64,000 nucleotides of DNA from Novimethylophilus kurashikiensis (GCF_003112435.1 NZ_BDOQ01000007.1:1-64000); one strand, 5' to 3'; counted from the first letter of the stretch, positions 21,907 through 31,263 are shown. A program made the numbers and translations. Notes: generated from the sequence alone by a model not told the origin.

Positions 21907-23553
21907 CTACAGCGTAAACTGCTTAACAGCTTTCTCCATCCGGTACACCAGCTTGGAGAGAGAGTCGACCAGTGTCTCGGTGTTATGCACTACGCTCACA
22001 TTCTGTTCGGTCATGCTAGCCACCTGCTCAACATTCTGCGCAAGCTCAGTCAATGCACGCTCTTCTTCGGTCGATGCATGGGAGATTTCAGTAATCATCT
22101 CTGCGGTCTTGGTCATCTCCGTGTTGATTGTACGGAGCACTTCTTCCGCCTGCCGTACTAGCGAAACCCCATCCTCAACTTGAGTGGCACCGGCACGCAT
22201 GCCGCTGACGGCTGACTTGGTATCCTGTTGGATACTGCCAATCATGTCGCTGATTTCACGAGTGGCCTTACCGGTGCGTTCTGCGAGTTTTCGGACCTCG
22301 TCGGCTACAACCGCAAACCCTCGGCCCTGCTCCCCAGCGCGGGCGGCTTCGATGGCAGCATTCAGTGCGAGAAGATTTGTCTGGTCCGCAATATCCCCGA
22401 TAACCCCAACAATTTGGCTGATTTCTTCTGACCTCTGACTTAGGGCTTCCACCTGGTTGGCTGACAGCTTAACGGACGTCGCCATTTCAAGAATTGTTGT
22501 AGTAGCGCGCGCAGACAGCTCGGCGCCGGCGGCTGCTAACGTCACTGTCTTCTGCGCGTTACGCTGCGTTTCCTTTGCGTTGGATGCGACTTCGCCGATG
22601 GAAACTGTCACTTCCTCGACGGCTGCGGCAGCTGCTGCGGTCGATTCGCTTTGATAATGCGCGGCATCCTCAACGACTCGGATACCCTTGTCCACTGCCT
22701 TCGTAGCCTTCTCTACTTGGTGAGATACGTCTGCCATCCCCTGGATGGTGGCTTGCAGCGAGGAGACCATTCGGTCTGCGCGTTGGGCAATGACCCCAAT
22801 CTGGTCACGTCGATTCAGGTTAAGGCGATTCCCCAGGTTACCGGTGACAAGCAGAGATTCCAACCAGGCTGCCAGGCGGTCCAAGTCCCCTGTTACCCTG
22901 GGAGTGAAGAAATAAAGGAAATAGAAGCTGTAAAGCAACCCAACCATCGCAAGCCCGCCAATACCAACCGAGCTGACGCTCACGGCTTTCGAGAGGTGGC
23001 GATACCACTCACATACCATCCAGGTGCTCGCCGACAACATAAGATAGCCCATCAGCCCCAGTTGAACATTCATAGAGGCCAGTTTAGCGGCAGCACTTGA
23101 GCGGCGATGAACAACGCGGCCATCCTCAATGCACAAGGACTTGTCACCGTTTTTGATTTTCTTGTAGGCCGTTTCTGCAGCCGCAACTTCATCTCGGGTA
23201 GGCCTTGAGCGCACAGACTGGTACCCGATGATTTGGCCGCCATCTCGCACAGGGGAGGTATTAGCTACAACCCAGTAAAAACCGCCATCCTTTCGCCTAT
23301 TCTTAACGACGCCTCGCCACGGTCGACCTGCTTTGAGGTTGAGCCACATATCCGCAAACGCTTCCTCGGGCATATCGGGGTGTCGCACGATGTTATGAGG
23401 CTGACCCAACATTTCGTCGCGCTCAAACCCACTGACATGCACAAATGCCTCGTTCGCCTCTTCGATGACGCCATTGAGATTGGTTCGTGAATAAATGAAT
23501 TCACCTTCCGGCAGAAACGTTTCTACTGCAGTGACGGGATGGTTGTTTCGCAT
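21907..23553 (-). CDS. Aer-like methyl-accepting chemotaxis protein
   Basis: The 548-residue product follows the order of the aerotaxis receptor Aer. It has an N-terminal PAS domain (about 10-120) with [36 protein letters not shown] and [12 protein letters not shown], nearly the Aer wording of the FAD-binding PAS. Two hydrophobic segments follow (about 165-185 and 195-215), then a HAMP-like linker. The long helical signalling domain has the conserved hairpin tip [19 protein letters not shown]...[16 protein letters not shown]. Such receptors sense redox or energy state and control CheA through CheW. AGGGC precedes the ATG. The receptor appears complete. Confidence 0.92.
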   Translation of the reverse strand: MRNNHPVTAVETFLPEGEFIYSRTNLNGVIEEANEAFVHVSGFERDEMLGQPHNIVRHPDMPEEAFADMWLNLKAGRPWRGVVKNRRKDGGFYWVVANTSPVRDGGQIIGYQSVRSRPTRDEVAAAETAYKKIKNGDKSLCIEDGRVVHRRSSAAAKLASMNVQLGLMGYLMLSASTWMVCEWYRHLSKAVSVSSVGIGGLAMVGLLYSFYFLYFFTPRVTGDLDRLAAWLESLLVTGNLGNRLNLNRRDQIGVIAQRADRMVSSLQATIQGMADVSHQVEKATKAVDKGIRVVEDAAHYQSESTAAAAAAVEEVTVSIGEVASNAKETQRNAQKTVTLAAAGAELSARATTTILEMATSVKLSANQVEALSQRSEEISQIVGVIGDIADQTNLLALNAAIEAARAGEQGRGFAVVADEVRKLAERTGKATREISDMIGSIQQDTKSAVSGMRAGATQVEDGVSLVRQAEEVLRTINTEMTKTAEMITEISHASTEEERALTELAQNVEQVASMTEQNVSVVHNTETLVDSLSKLVYRMEKAVKQFTL

Positions 23554-23712
23554 ATAAGCCCTGAAAATGGATGTGTTTCACTTTTGCACATTTTTCAGTA
23601 TATCGCAGTTTGCGACTCTTGGCGTAACTATTTAGGATATTTTTATCTTGTTAGTTAAGCATTGTCTTATATAAGGAAATTCGAATGAATTGCACATTTA
23701 GACTAAAAACAA

Positions 23713-23736
23713 AAAAGCCAGCGAGAAGCTGGCTTG
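23713..23736 (-). terminator. intrinsic terminator
   Basis: AAGCCAGC-GAGAA-GCTGGCTT; on the minus strand a TTTTTTG tract follows. Confidence 0.8.
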
Positions 23737-23756
23737 GTAGTTTGGATAATGTAGAT

Positions 23757-24026
23757 TTAAGCGTCAACAGCGTTTGGCGGAGCCACTAGTGCCCAGCCTT
23801 GCTTGGCCAGTTTGGCCACTTCTTGCTTAACCGTTCGCTCGGCTTCCGCTACTGACATGCAGCGGGCATCCTTTAAGATACAGCGACCGACGGAACTTAC
23901 AACCTTTACAGAGTCGCCCCCTGCTAGAAACTTGGGGAGCTTTATACCTTCTTGGCGCGAATGCTTGATTTCAATGACATCGCTACCTTTGACCAGCTGA
24001 ACATTCTGAACAGAACTAATCGTCAT
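23757..24026 (-). CDS. small hypothetical protein, 89 residues
   Basis: AGAGGATAGG lies upstream of ATG 24026. The protein has a beta-rich first half (VQLVKGSDVIEIKHS, then SVKVVSSVGRCILKD) and a helical C-terminus. It may be a small DNA-binding or accessory protein; nothing specific is visible. A terminator follows its stop. The 200 bases upstream are AT-rich and without another gene. Confidence 0.55.
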   Translation of the reverse strand: MTISSVQNVQLVKGSDVIEIKHSRQEGIKLPKFLAGGDSVKVVSSVGRCILKDARCMSVAEAERTVKQEVAKLAKQGWALVAPPNAVDA

Positions 24027-24230
24027 CTACCTATCCTCTGCAATCTTGATTCAAATTATTTCACTTGATTTGAGGCAAATTCTCTTGCCAACCAATCCAT
24101 GAAGTTTACCATTAATAGCATGTTATGTCAATCCATAACTTCTATTTAATGGTATATACAAGAATGCAGAAAACCGGTATTGAAGTGCTGCGCGGGCAGG
24201 ATTTCCGGCTCCTGCCCACCGGGAAGAGTA

Positions 24231-24878
24231 TCAGATATCGACGGTCGACGCGATAATATTGGCGGCCAGCGCGTCGCAACGCTCGTTATTTACATCGCCG
24301 GCGTGCCCTTTAACCCAGCGCACCGTAACCTTGCGCTTATCAGCAACCGCAAAGAGCTTCATCCAATGCTCTTTGTTAGCTACAGGGTCGCCAGATGCGG
24401 TCCGCCACCCACGGTTAACCCATCCAGTTCGCCATTCAGACAAGCCTTTCAAGGTGTACTGGCTATCAGAGATAAGCACAATCTCGGTGCCTTCGGGGAC
24501 ACGAGACAATCCTTCTGTAGCGGCGACAATCTCGGCCACCTGGTTGGTCGCCACTCCGATGAAGCCTGCGGCCTCAGTGAGTACCGTTTCAGTCGCTTCA
24601 TCAACCACCACTACACCCCAGCCGGCAGGGCCTGGATTGCCTTTGCAGCCGCCGTCAGAATAAACCAGCACACGCCCGGACACCTTCACCTCAACCGCCG
24701 GGGCAGGCGCTGCCGTAGTCATAAGTGAGCTTATGTGGTCCAGGGTTTCCTGCGCCAACTGCTCACAAGCCTCACGACAGCGATTATAGGTGCCATCCGG
24801 CCGTGCTGGCGCGGCAATGAGTTCGAGCGCTGCAATTGCTTTCGCCAGCGCCACAGCAGCCATTGATGAGTTAGACAT
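24231..24878 (-). CDS. rnhA: ribonuclease HI with N-terminal extension
   Basis: The C-terminal 150 residues are RNase HI: VLVYSDGGCKGNPGPAGWG (first Asp about 74), ATNQVAEIVAATEGL (catalytic Glu), VLISDSQYTLKGL (second Asp), WVKGHAGDVNNERCDALA (His loop and last Asp). A 70-residue Ala-rich helical extension precedes it, unlike host RNase HI. It removes RNA from RNA:DNA hybrids, for example primers in phage replication. Its ATG lies within the last eight bases of the upstream gene, so the two are coupled. Confidence 0.92.
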   Translation of the reverse strand: MSNSSMAAVALAKAIAALELIAAPARPDGTYNRCREACEQLAQETLDHISSLMTTAAPAPAVEVKVSGRVLVYSDGGCKGNPGPAGWGVVVVDEATETVLTEAAGFIGVATNQVAEIVAATEGLSRVPEGTEIVLISDSQYTLKGLSEWRTGWVNRGWRTASGDPVANKEHWMKLFAVADKRKVTVRWVKGHAGDVNNERCDALAANIIASTVDI

Positions 24879-25176
24879 GCTCGAGTTCCTGTTCTTGTTT
24901 TTCGGCTACGGCGGCCGAAGTCAAAGCGGCTTCTGCCGCAGCTTTGGCGGCGCGCTCTTTCTTAACGACCCCACCTGAGAAGTAACCTGTTTCGTATGCT
25001 TGCTTGAGGGTGGTGTAAACACGAACGGCGGCTTCCGGGGTGCCTTGCAATGGCATCTCGAACCCTTCCACGGTGTACAAGGTTTTGCCAGTCAGCTTGC
25101 CGTACACCTGCTTGATTTGGATTCCCTCCGGAACGACGAATTCCTCGGTTGGAGTGGATGCTTGTTCTTTGCTCAT
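24871..25176 (-). CDS. hypothetical protein coupled to RNase H
   Basis: The 101-residue protein starts after an AGGAGAC site. It is acidic at the N-terminus, has a small folded core (IKQVYGKLTGKTLYTVEGF) and a Lys/Ala/Glu-rich helical tail ending EKQEQELEHV. The stop overlaps the RNase H start. Its role is unknown; the overlap suggests a partner or regulator of RNase H. Confidence 0.6.
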   Translation of the reverse strand: MSKEQASTPTEEFVVPEGIQIKQVYGKLTGKTLYTVEGFEMPLQGTPEAAVRVYTTLKQAYETGYFSGGVVKKERAAKAAAEAALTSAAVAEKQEQELEHV

Positions 25177-25197
25177 ATAGGTCTCCTGAATAATGAT

Positions 25198-25226
25198 ATT
25201 AGACCATATATTGCCTTTTTTGTCAA
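25198..25226 (-). promoter_or_regulatory. sigma70-type promoter
   Basis: Minus strand TTGACA (25226-25221), 17-base spacer, TCTAAT (25203-25198), driving the two-gene RNase H unit. Confidence 0.75.
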
Positions 25227-25266
25227 GGAAAGGCCCGTCTATGCAGGCTGTGACGCTAAGAAGAAA

Positions 25267-25290
25267 TGCCCGGCAAACTAGGCTGCCGGG
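25267..25290 (-). terminator. terminator of the ter-type operon
   Basis: GCCCGGCA/TGCCGGGC stem with an 8-base loop, then ATTTCTTCTT on the minus strand, after the VWA gene. Confidence 0.7.
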
Positions 25291-25298
25291 CGGATTGG

Positions 25299-26033
25299 TT
25301 ATCGCTTCAACCAGCTGAGCAGTTCATCGGTGATGAGGAGTTCATTGAGTTCCTCGTCTGACTTCTCAACAAACCCATGCAAGTCTTCAATGCGCACAAA
25401 TCCGGTGTTGTCGAAGACATCCCCGATGGAGCGGAGGAATTCGAATTTAACCTTTTGGTTGGAGATGCCCAGGAAGAGGAAATACACTTCATCCTTGCGG
25501 GCTTGCGACTCTTCCAGAACCATCCGTGTGCGGTCTGGGTCGTAGTTGTCGCCGTCGGTCGCAACAATAATGAGTGAGCGTCGCTTTTCAACCGTTTCAA
25601 CAGGTTTTGCGCCAAAGAGTCGTTTAATGAATCCAGGCTGCTCAGGCTGGCGCCAACCGAAGTGCGTCAGCATCTTTTCCAAGAGATAGGAGTAATCGGT
25701 GCCACCGTTCCAGCCAATCACCTTGTTAACCACCTTGCGGGGGATGAACCCCTGGTAATTGGAGGCGTCTACGGGACCGACGTCGCATACATGTGCCGGA
25801 CCATCGCTGAAAGTGAAGCAGTCGAGTTTTTTATCGGGGTCAAAGGCCAGCCCCCATGGCACCAGGCGCGTCAGCAGCACATCCGTAATTCCCGAACGAT
25901 GCTCGTCCTCGAAGGACTTTGATACGTCCAGGCCAAACCCGACCTCCAGGATTGGTGGCTGGGTAATACCCGCCTTCTCGAGGCTCAGTACCAGCGCTTG
26001 TGCGGATTTTTCCAGATTTACGACGAGAGCCAT
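25299..26033 (-). CDS. VWA-domain protein of the tellurite/stress (Ter) system
   Basis: A 244-residue von Willebrand factor A domain: VGFGLDVSKSF (32-42) gives the metal-site DxSxS-like motif, FTFSD and GGTDY supply further metal-site residues, and SLIIVATDGDNY is the core strand. Similar VWA proteins (TerF/TerY-like) accompany TerD proteins. It is the last gene of the operon that starts with terC and overlaps the gene before it by 16 bases. It probably assembles with TerD on the inner face of the membrane. Confidence 0.75.
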   Translation of the reverse strand: MALVVNLEKSAQALVLSLEKAGITQPPILEVGFGLDVSKSFEDEHRSGITDVLLTRLVPWGLAFDPDKKLDCFTFSDGPAHVCDVGPVDASNYQGFIPRKVVNKVIGWNGGTDYSYLLEKMLTHFGWRQPEQPGFIKRLFGAKPVETVEKRRSLIIVATDGDNYDPDRTRMVLEESQARKDEVYFLFLGISNQKVKFEFLRSIGDVFDNTGFVRIEDLHGFVEKSDEELNELLITDELLSWLKR

Positions 26034-26962
26034 GCGTGTTTCCTTTCAAAAAGTTGTACCAGGTCGTCGAGCTTGTCGACGGCCAGATAGCGTTGTGTTT
26101 CGCTTGCCTTATCAGGAAGGTTTGCGAGTTGTGTGTAAACCGCAGGAAGCTTTAGCAGGGCGCCGTCCTGCACCAGCCCAATCAACTCCTGAACCCGATG
26201 TACGTCATTACCAATACTGAGAATGTGCTCCTGGAGCATCGCTTGTGACGATGTAAGCGCCAATTGACGCTGGTGGACCAGAGCGACCTTATCTGCTGGC
26301 AAGAGACCAACCAGGTACTCGGCGGCCAAGACGAGGGCGTTGAGTTGGAGGAACACCTCCTGGCTACGAGCTTCAATGTCAGTCAGTTGGGTGACAACCT
26401 CAAAGAGCTGATTACTGGCCTTATCCAGCAGGCCGGCCAATTGCCGAATTTCCCCTTCATGCTTTTCCCATCCATGCTTTCCTGGGCGACGTATCAGGCC
26501 ACCCTTTAGGGCGTCCAGAACCTCCATCAACAGGTTCTTAAGCTGTAGGAAATGTTGCGGGGTGGCTCTCAAGGCATCCTGGTTCAGAACGCTTAAGCGC
26601 TGCTCAAGGAGGCTGGTAACGTGCTCCTGTGACTCCACCCCGTAGTTGAGCCATGCTGGCGTATTCCACGCTTGAGGCGAGACCCCTTGCAAGATTGCAC
26701 GTATGCGCACTAACGCATCCGGGGAAGCCTCAGGTAGTGCCGTCGACAATTCTTCCAGTGTTGCCTCAATCGGCCTGCGCGGGGTGCCTGGAAGGGAGGA
26801 GGCGGACACCTCCACCTTGGGGCCTGGCGGCAGCGTCGAGGGGAGCACCGTGGGCTTAACCTCTGGAGCGGTTGGTGAAGTTTGCACATTCAGGCCGCCA
26901 AGATTTGTCGGGGCCGGGCGACCGGCGCCTGTGTTCCCGATAATGGTGGGCTTGACGGCCAT
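26018..26962 (-). CDS. helical protein of the Ter-type operon
   Basis: A 314-residue protein with a Pro-rich flexible first quarter (residues 1-70) and a long alpha-helical remainder with heptad-like leucines, likely coiled-coil. I do not recognise its family. It lies between the TerD and VWA genes and overlaps the latter, so it is probably an adaptor of the same membrane-associated complex. Confidence 0.6.
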   Translation of the reverse strand: MAVKPTIIGNTGAGRPAPTNLGGLNVQTSPTAPEVKPTVLPSTLPPGPKVEVSASSLPGTPRRPIEATLEELSTALPEASPDALVRIRAILQGVSPQAWNTPAWLNYGVESQEHVTSLLEQRLSVLNQDALRATPQHFLQLKNLLMEVLDALKGGLIRRPGKHGWEKHEGEIRQLAGLLDKASNQLFEVVTQLTDIEARSQEVFLQLNALVLAAEYLVGLLPADKVALVHQRQLALTSSQAMLQEHILSIGNDVHRVQELIGLVQDGALLKLPAVYTQLANLPDKASETQRYLAVDKLDDLVQLFERKHAWLSS

Positions 26963-26967
26963 TTGGA

Positions 26968-27606
26968 TTAAGAGAAGTGAGCCAGAACCTGATTGAAGTC
27001 GCTGTTGAAGCCGACGCCAATACCGACAAAGGACGAGCCGGACGGTTCGACCATGATGGACCCCATCTGCACACCAACGAATTCGCCGAACTGGTCAGAC
27101 AGGCTGACGTTCAGTAGCTCTTCGCCGGTCGAGTTTTCGACAATGACGCGAGCATTCTTCACGTTGCGGAAAGTGCGGCCGGCGTTTTGCGGGTGAATCA
27201 TGGCGACCAGTGGAATTTCAATCGCACCTTGCTGCGGCGGCGTCAGGCGGTCCGGATTAATCAGAATCCATTCATCATCACCGTCGTTACTGTCGCCTTC
27301 GAGGGCATCCGGGCTGTGGGTGAGTGCGCCGCCATGAATCTCGAAGGTGCCATCCGCAGACTTTTCAAGCGTACCCACGGTCTGGCCGCGTATCGTTCGC
27401 TTCACGTTGTAGGTGGAGAGGATGTCGCCGAAGGAGGAAACCTTGGCGCCGTGACCGACGTTGATAGCGAGCAGGCCGTGCAGGTCGAGGTCAGTATCAC
27501 CTTCCCACGACAGGCGAACCTTGAAGCGTTCACCCTTGTCCAGCGAGAGGCTCAGTTTGGGGGCGTCTTCGCCTTGTTTTAACAGATTGAGTTCAAGCAT
27601 TGCCAT
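26968..27606 (-). CDS. terD: TerD-family calcium-binding stress protein
   Basis: The 212-residue product shows the TerD core: VRLSWEGDTDLDLHGLLAIN (about 30-49), SFGDILS, GDSNDGDDEWILI (acidic calcium-binding stretch) and FRNVKNARVIVEN. TerD domains bind Ca2+ and are required for tellurite resistance, phage inhibition and colicin resistance in classical ter loci. AAGGAG precedes the ATG. Third gene of the operon from terC. Confidence 0.88.
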   Translation of the reverse strand: MAMLELNLLKQGEDAPKLSLSLDKGERFKVRLSWEGDTDLDLHGLLAINVGHGAKVSSFGDILSTYNVKRTIRGQTVGTLEKSADGTFEIHGGALTHSPDALEGDSNDGDDEWILINPDRLTPPQQGAIEIPLVAMIHPQNAGRTFRNVKNARVIVENSTGEELLNVSLSDQFGEFVGVQMGSIMVEPSGSSFVGIGVGFNSDFNQVLAHFS

Positions 27607-27622
27607 TTGAGGCTCCTTGTTA

Positions 27623-28807
27623 TTACAGCGGGAATTCCGCCGATGGGTTCATGTTCCGGCCGAGCGACAGCATGTCTTCACGTGCTTTCGCCATAATTGC
27701 GCGCGCCTGGTTGAATTTTTCCTGGTTGATAGCGCGAGCACTTTCGGAGAGTTCGTACAGCGCCTTGGTATCGGCCACCACTGCCTCGAGCTGTTTCGCC
27801 TGCTCTTCGCGGTTCTTCCCGGGCGCATGCGCCGCAGTGCCGACAACGTCGTGCATCAATACGGAGCGGACTTTGTTCAGGTTGGCATCCAGGTCGGCAC
27901 CTTGCTGGCCCAGGCGCTGGACGTCTTGCACCATGCGAGCACCGTGAATGGTCAGCAGCGTCATCTTGATGCTATTGAAGCGTGACGCCATGGTGGTGGC
28001 CAGCTCCTGCAGGGTCGAAACACCTGCATTCTGGAGTTGGCGAATCACCAACTGGTCTGCCGGCAATTTTGTCAGCGTGGCTTCAAGTGCCAAGGCACGG
28101 GATTCCAGTGCCTGCAGCTTGTCTTGTACTTCCGACCGCAACTGAACATCTTGGCCATCCAGGAGAGTCTGGGCTTGAACCCTCGCCTTTTCCAGAACGT
28201 TGTTGATGAACAGCGTCTCGATGGCAAACGCTTGGAAGCTATCGCGATAGCGGGCTTTCACCTGGTCCAGCTGGCGAAGTTCCTCGGCCACCTTGCCCAT
28301 TTCGGTACGCAGTTTGGATTCCTGCTCACCAATCAGGTCGGAAAGTTTCTTGGACTTGCCGGAGGCAATACGGCGGGTTTCTTCATAAGCACGGTCCAGT
28401 GCCTTGTTCAGCGCCTTTTTACTGAACATACCGAGGATGCGTTCACCCAGCGTGGGTTTGGCATCCATGATTTGAGCTGCCAGTTCCGGCAGCTTTTCTT
28501 GCTCGACGGCGGTATTCAGCGCTGCAACCAGCTTGAAGATTTGCGGATTATCCTGCTTCTCGATACGCGCCAAAAAGCCATCCAGCGATTTGCTGAGTGC
28601 CATTTCTGGTTCGTGGCCGAGCGTCGCAATCTGCACCAGCGGCAGCGTATTGAAGTCGAACGCGGTAATGCGTTGGGTCAGTGCGGCGAGCTGCGACTGC
28701 TCCAGCTGAACCGGGAAGTTCTGCGGGAACACCAGCGTGCTGGGCATGGACTCCAGGGTTTGAGCGCTGATAACGCCGCTCGAAGAACCTAAGTTAGTTG
28801 GCATCAT
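27623..28807 (-). CDS. telA: TelA/KlaA-family protein
   Basis: The 394-residue helical protein matches the TelA (toxic anion resistance) family: LGERILGMFSKKALNKALDR (about 112-131), the long helical middle, and VQDVQRLGQQGADLDANLNKVRS near the C-terminus. TelA proteins occur with Ter proteins on plasmids and phages; their role is poorly defined. AAAGGC lies before the double ATG at 28807. Second gene of the operon. Confidence 0.82.
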   Translation of the reverse strand: MMPTNLGSSSGVISAQTLESMPSTLVFPQNFPVQLEQSQLAALTQRITAFDFNTLPLVQIATLGHEPEMALSKSLDGFLARIEKQDNPQIFKLVAALNTAVEQEKLPELAAQIMDAKPTLGERILGMFSKKALNKALDRAYEETRRIASGKSKKLSDLIGEQESKLRTEMGKVAEELRQLDQVKARYRDSFQAFAIETLFINNVLEKARVQAQTLLDGQDVQLRSEVQDKLQALESRALALEATLTKLPADQLVIRQLQNAGVSTLQELATTMASRFNSIKMTLLTIHGARMVQDVQRLGQQGADLDANLNKVRSVLMHDVVGTAAHAPGKNREEQAKQLEAVVADTKALYELSESARAINQEKFNQARAIMAKAREDMLSLGRNMNPSAEFPL

Positions 28808-28824
28808 AATGGATTGCCTTTCGA

Positions 28825-29556
28825 TTAGGCTTCAGCCTTGGCCGGATGCGCTGCTTCAGCAGCGAGTTCACCACGCTTATTGATGTGGCGTGCTGCGGCA
28901 ACCGTGAACACCACAGCAACGAAGCCAGCGAGCTTGTAGGAGAGGTCCGTGTAACCGCCCATGGTCATATGCACACGGGTGATGTAATCAGTCAGAATCG
29001 GGTCGGTAATCATCATTTCCGCACCCACCCAACCCAGCAAGCCTGCACCGAACCACACAATGACCGGGAAGCGGTCCATAAGCTTCATGATAGCTTGAGA
29101 GAACAGGACGATAATGGGGATGGAGAACAGGATGCCGCCAACCGCATAGAGGTTGCTATGGGCACCAGCGCTTTGTGCGGAGCCTGCAACAGCTAAAACG
29201 TTGTCCGTGCTCATGGCGAGGTCGGCGATAATGATAGTCTTCACAGCGGCCCACAAGCGGTCAGGCGCATCGACGTTTTCGTCATCATCACCTTCCTTGA
29301 GTAAACTGTAGCCGACATAAAGCAAGTAGGCGCCAGCGAAGAACTTCACATAGCTCATACCCATGAGAAAACTCGCAAAGACCAACAGAATTGCGCGCAT
29401 CACGACGGCGCCGGCAGTACCGAACATCACGGCACGATTACGAACTTCAGGGGCCAGCGCAGCGCAGGCCAGAGCAATGAGAATGGCGTTGTCACCACCA
29501 AGGAGAATGTCGATGCCGACGATTTTGAACAATGCGGCCCAATCAATACCAAACAT
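28825..29556 (-). CDS. terC: TerC-family integral membrane protein
   Basis: A 243-residue protein with about seven hydrophobic segments and the TerC motifs ILLGGDNAILIALA (17-30) and LAMSTDNVLAVAG (about 115-127), whose acidic residues lie in the membrane and are thought to bind metal ions. TerC exports manganese or anchors Ter complexes. First gene of the five-gene operon; GAGGGA precedes the ATG and a strong promoter is 40 bases upstream. Confidence 0.9.
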   Translation of the reverse strand: MFGIDWAALFKIVGIDILLGGDNAILIALACAALAPEVRNRAVMFGTAGAVVMRAILLVFASFLMGMSYVKFFAGAYLLYVGYSLLKEGDDDENVDAPDRLWAAVKTIIIADLAMSTDNVLAVAGSAQSAGAHSNLYAVGGILFSIPIIVLFSQAIMKLMDRFPVIVWFGAGLLGWVGAEMMITDPILTDYITRVHMTMGGYTDLSYKLAGFVAVVFTVAAARHINKRGELAAEAAHPAKAEA

Positions 29557-29596
29557 AATAGTCCCTCTTCCTTCTTGTTAACGGGTATGAGTAATC

Positions 29597-29625
29597 ATCA
29601 TACTATATTAAGCGTGTTTTGTCAA
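29597..29625 (-). promoter_or_regulatory. promoter of the ter-type operon
   Basis: Minus strand TTGACA (29625-29620), 17-base spacer, TATGAT (29602-29597). Confidence 0.85.
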
Positions 29626-29638
29626 TTAACAATGAAGA

Positions 29639-29659
29639 AGCCCGAGCAATTGCCCGGGC
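29639..29659 (-). terminator. hairpin terminator
   Basis: GCCCGGGCAATTGCTCGGGC on the minus strand followed by TTCTTC, after the gene at 29670. Confidence 0.65.
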
Positions 29660-29669
29660 AAAGAGTTAA

Positions 29670-30077
29670 CTATCTTCCTCCGTTATTAAACCATGAAGCC
29701 GCCTTTTCAAAAGACTCAAACGGGCCGGTGCCATTGGTAAATGAGTCATCGGCGGCATCGCCATAGACGAGGATGAATCGATTCCCTTGAATAGGAAGCT
29801 CGAGCACCCTAGCCTTCGAATAGTAATTAAGATGCCGCTCGATTTCGTTATCAATGTAGGGGTCCACCCAGCTGTCGCCTTTCGGGACCTTGGACCAAAG
29901 ATGTGCGTTCCCATCATCGAGTGCTTTCTTATATTCAATGAGCTTATTCGCTTCTAAGCTTTTGAGCTCACCTCGGCGGCCTTCCAGGCGGGTAACGTTT
30001 TCCTTAGTTTGGGCCTGAATCAGCCCCTCATCCAGATTGTGACGGATATTACCCGCACGTGTTGCTGCTTGTTCCAT
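29670..30077 (-). CDS. hypothetical protein, 135 residues
   Basis: TAGGAG precedes ATG 30077. The N-terminal half is helical and charged; the C-terminal half (FILVYGDAADDSF, then FESFEKAASWFNNGG) looks like a small alpha/beta domain. No family is recognised. It is followed by a terminator and then the promoter of the ter-type operon, so it is a separate unit. Confidence 0.6.
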   Translation of the reverse strand: MEQAATRAGNIRHNLDEGLIQAQTKENVTRLEGRRGELKSLEANKLIEYKKALDDGNAHLWSKVPKGDSWVDPYIDNEIERHLNYYSKARVLELPIQGNRFILVYGDAADDSFTNGTGPFESFEKAASWFNNGGR

Positions 30078-30227
30078 AAGAATGCTCCTAATGTCCTTTA
30101 AAAATGACTTCCTAGGAACGTATAGACCTGCTGGCGGCTGAGCATGTTATAACGTAGAATAGCATATACTGCTTGAGGCCTATAATTTGATGTGGCTTTA
30201 TCTTTCTAACTACCTAAAGGAATAATC

Positions 30228-31193
30228 ATGGCTGAAGCTCAGATGGAAAATTTTCATGAGATGTTGCGTCACATCATGAAGAATGGTGTTGACCAACTCA
30301 ACAAACGTACCGGTGAAATTTGCCGGGCAGTCCCCGGTTACCAGTTGGTGTATGACCTTGCGGATGGATTCCCGGCAATCACGACAAAAAAACTGGCATT
30401 CAAGCAGTGCAAAGGTGAATTGCTCGGCTTTTTCCGGGGATATCAAAGCGCGGCAGACTTCCGCTCGATTGGTTGCACTGTTTGGGATGCGAATGCTAAT
30501 GAAACTCCAGCCTGGCTTGCCAATCGGCACAGAAAAGGTCAAGAGGACTTTTTGGGTCGCATATATGGCGCGCAGTGGACTGATTGGCGTGACCGTCGCT
30601 TCGTCGACCAGGTTGAGCGTGACCATCTCCTAAACGAAGGATTCAAGCAGGTAATGTATGACCCTGTAGCCGGTCTTTATGGGATGGAACGTTCGATTAA
30701 TCAATTGGAAAACGCGCTTCGTACAATCCTAACCAATCCCAGCGACCGCCGGATTATCGTGTCTGGGTGGAATGTAGCAGAGTTGGATTTGATGGCGTTA
30801 CCCCCGTGCCACGTTTCGTACACCCTAGTTCCTTTCGAGGATACGAAGGAGCTCAATATTGTCCTCAGTCAGAGGTCATTTGATAGTGCACTTGCCTTCA
30901 ATGTCCCTATGACTGCGATATTCCTTGCGTTGATGGCGCGGCTTTCCGGGTACACGCCCAGACATGTTGTTTGTCAGTTTGCGAATACGCATGCCTACGA
31001 GTCGCATTTTGAGGGCATTAAGGAAATGCTTTCGCGTGAGCATTTCGCTTCACCTAAGCTGATTCTGTCCGACAACATTAAGACGGTGACCTTGGACGAA
31101 ATTCCAGGAGCATTCGCGCGAATCGAACCGGACGATATCCAGTTGGAAGGGTATGTGTCACATCCAGGCATTAAACTAAAAATGGCTGCATAA
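30228..31193 (+). CDS. thyA: thymidylate synthase
   Basis: The 321-residue enzyme has the ThyA motifs: FPAITTKKLAFKQ at the N-terminus, DRRIIVSGWNVAELDLMALPPCHVSY with the catalytic Cys, LSQRSFDSALAFNVP (the dUMP-binding Asn of the FN pair is present, arguing against a dCMP hydroxymethylase), and THAYESHFEG. It converts dUMP to dTMP using methylene-tetrahydrofolate. The usual GDxHxY is changed to FANTHAY. AAGGAAT precedes the ATG. Works with tmk and the dNMP kinase. Confidence 0.93.
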   Translation: MAEAQMENFHEMLRHIMKNGVDQLNKRTGEICRAVPGYQLVYDLADGFPAITTKKLAFKQCKGELLGFFRGYQSAADFRSIGCTVWDANANETPAWLANRHRKGQEDFLGRIYGAQWTDWRDRRFVDQVERDHLLNEGFKQVMYDPVAGLYGMERSINQLENALRTILTNPSDRRIIVSGWNVAELDLMALPPCHVSYTLVPFEDTKELNIVLSQRSFDSALAFNVPMTAIFLALMARLSGYTPRHVVCQFANTHAYESHFEGIKEMLSREHFASPKLILSDNIKTVTLDEIPGAFARIEPDDIQLEGYVSHPGIKLKMAA

Positions 31194-31204
31194 GCCGAAA
31201 CTCC

Positions 31205-31229
31205 AGGCCGTCCTAGTGACGGCCTTTCT
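31205..31229 (+). terminator. intrinsic terminator
   Basis: AGGCCGTC-CTAGT-GACGGCCT then TTCTT, after thyA. Confidence 0.8.
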
Positions 31230-31254
31230 TCATGTTACAAAAACATGCATTCTA

Positions 31255-31263
31255 TGGTATACT
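31255..31263 (+). promoter_or_regulatory. extended -10 promoter
   Basis: TGG plus TATACT (31258-31263) in the context GCATTCTATGGTATACTTT, almost identical to 12128-12146. Confidence 0.65.

Noticed and set aside
28037-28792. 251-codon open frame on the plus strand
   Set aside because: Antisense shadow of the TelA-like gene without start signals.
30228-31193. dCMP hydroxymethylase instead of thymidylate synthase
   Set aside because: The substrate-selecting Asn is kept in the FN pair; hydroxymethylases have Asp there.
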